DNA of 64,000 nt from Tetramitus jugosus (Eukaryota > Heterolobosea > Eutetramitea > Acrasida > Vahlkampfiidae): NCBI GenBank assembly GCA_937625935.1, contig OW569377.1, forward strand, positions 310,001 through 374,000, in the 5' to 3' direction. The position numbers and the translations under genes were made by a program. The notes under the pieces were generated by a model. That model was given only the letters and a program-made list of their open reading frames with translations. It was not told the origin of the DNA and searched no databases. Every line of letters starts with the position of its first letter. Position 1 is the first letter of the stretch. Shown in pieces: positions 62,821 through 64,000 of this stretch.

Positions 62821-63088
62821 TATAGATGACTAGTGGTGGATGTTTGTGTTCTGGAAAAGTAACTACAGCCGCGCATAGACCAGCTTTATTGGATATTGTG
62901 CTGGTCCTTTGTGAGGTCCAAGAGGTCAACAGTTGGGTCATAATGTTTTCTTGTCGGGAGTCCAACAACAAGAATGGTCAAACAATATTGCGCAATCCAA
63001 ACGGAATAAATTTTTGGGCATTTGAAGGGCCTAATCAAAATTCCACAGCAAAAAACAAGAAACACAAACACTAACCAACAAACAAAGC

Positions 63089-64000
63089 ATGGGTAACGCC
63101 ATTCGGTCCTCCAACAACAACGACGATTTCGAAGAGAAACATTCTTCTGACTCCACCTCTTCAACCCGTAGATCACCACGTTTCTCTAGTCCCCGCCGCT
63201 CCAAACGGTTCAGCACATCCAACTCCGACCCGCTTCCTATTCTCCCGCATGACATCGTTCTCGCCAAAATTACGAACAGTAAACAATTTCAACAGAAATT
63301 GGGCTCTAGCATGAATCGGATGCGCCATTTCGCCAAACAAGTGTCGGACGTTGAAGAGCTCAAACAATCCTATTTGTCTACGGATTGGCTTCATACGGTA
63401 GAGCTATACAAGGAAAGTACAGTGGAGGACGATGAGGATGAAGAGGATGAAAGTCAGCGCCGTCATTGCTCTCTCATGACATCGAGTAGTGGTGGTGCTG
63501 TTCATCATCACCATCACCATCATCATGATCACCACGAACATCACGACCATCATCTCAACATTAGCTCTACACTGAGTAATCATTTGAACACTGTGCTAGG
63601 CATTACATCGACAGAAACCAACTCCAACAGTGAAGCTTTAGCTACACCTACAGCTACAAATGGAGAAGAGGGAATCACAATACAAGAACAACAACAAGGT
63701 CATGAGACGACACATCATCAAGAACAAGATGAGCAAGAACAAGCACGAGTCGATAGAGCTGTCCATGATGATGATGGCGTCGCAACCACCACCACCACCA
63801 CACCCACAACAGAAGAACAAAAGAACTTTTTTGACTCGTTGTTGGAGTTTGAAGAAATTCCTGAACGAGAGCTCGACTCGCTCAAAAATCTCTTGTTCAT
63901 GGAAAAGATTCGCATCAAGCTATTGATCTCTGAAACAGCAGCTAGACCATCAAAGAGAGCCATTAGACAACTGGTGAGTCCACTGCTCAATAGCTTGCAT
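63089..64000 (+). CDS. Uncharacterised protein with N-terminal MGN and His-rich tract, cut by window edge
   Basis: Open from the ATG at 63089 to the right edge (304 codons). It begins MGNAIRSS, where Gly2 could be myristoylated though the site is not ideal. A Ser/Arg-rich start with SPRFSSPRRSKRF, a non-repetitive block LPHDIVLAKITNSKQFQQKL, an acidic run, a His-rich tract (about 63500-63560), and a helical block IPERELDSLKNLLFMEKIRI near the edge follow. A GTGAGT at 63974 could be a splice donor. No family recognised. Confidence 0.65.
   Translation, partial: MGNAIRSSNNNDDFEEKHSSDSTSSTRRSPRFSSPRRSKRFSTSNSDPLPILPHDIVLAKITNSKQFQQKLGSSMNRMRHFAKQVSDVEELKQSYLSTDWLHTVELYKESTVEDDEDEEDESQRRHCSLMTSSSGGAVHHHHHHHHDHHEHHDHHLNISSTLSNHLNTVLGITSTETNSNSEALATPTATNGEEGITIQEQQQGHETTHHQEQDEQEQARVDRAVHDDDGVATTTTTTPTTEEQKNFFDSLLEFEEIPERELDSLKNLLFMEKIRIKLLISETAARPSKRAIRQLVSPLLNSLH

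Overview
The window looks like nuclear DNA of a free-living heterolobosean amoeba, most likely Naegleria or a close relative. This is inference. It rests on eukaryotic housekeeping genes packed tightly on both strands, short GT-AG introns (17 placed here, 76-185 nt, donors mostly GTATGT or GTAAGT), Asn/Gln/His/Ser-rich proteins, standard-code translation, and expanded families of receptor-type class III nucleotide cyclases.

Left part (1-17 kb): the 5' end of an acyl-CoA/4-coumarate-CoA ligase-type gene; a tandem array of three F-box-like paralogues, the first intact, the second with a broken frame, the third only a remnant; a large Q/N/H/S-rich protein; a coiled-coil protein; an unassigned nuclear-looking protein; a 1212-residue unassigned helical protein; ALG14; and a second low-complexity protein.

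Centre (17-28.4 kb): the most interesting block. Three receptor cyclases (signal-anchor helix, double-Cache-like ectodomain, second helix, HAMP-like linker, class III cyclase domain, short C-terminal tail) are each paired tail to tail with a gene for a secreted bacterial-type family 3 solute-binding protein. One pair is inverted relative to the other two. The 3' ends of the three cyclase genes, introns included, are nearly identical, which suggests gene conversion. The likely theme is extracellular solute, possibly amino-acid, sensing through cyclic nucleotides.

Right part (28.5-64 kb): an OSCA/TMEM63 channel, a Cyc8/Ssn6-type TPR co-repressor, a LYR-motif protein and prefoldin 6 (head to head), a PH protein with a threefold internal repeat, a protein with two possible PH-like domains, an ERI1-like exonuclease with a 37-nt first exon, an MFS transporter, V-ATPase subunit G, a DH-PH RhoGEF, an Arf-like GTPase, RRP1/NOP52, an intronless bacterial-type ParA ATPase, a decayed tandem-exon relic, UFC1, an ABHD17-type hydrolase, an F-box/SPRY protein, a coiled-coil protein, a GT4 trehalose phosphorylase-like enzyme, a small membrane protein and one gene cut by the right edge. 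Stop codons of convergent neighbours are often only 14-75 bp apart, so many 3' UTRs must overlap or be very short. No tRNA, rRNA, CRISPR array or intact mobile element was seen.
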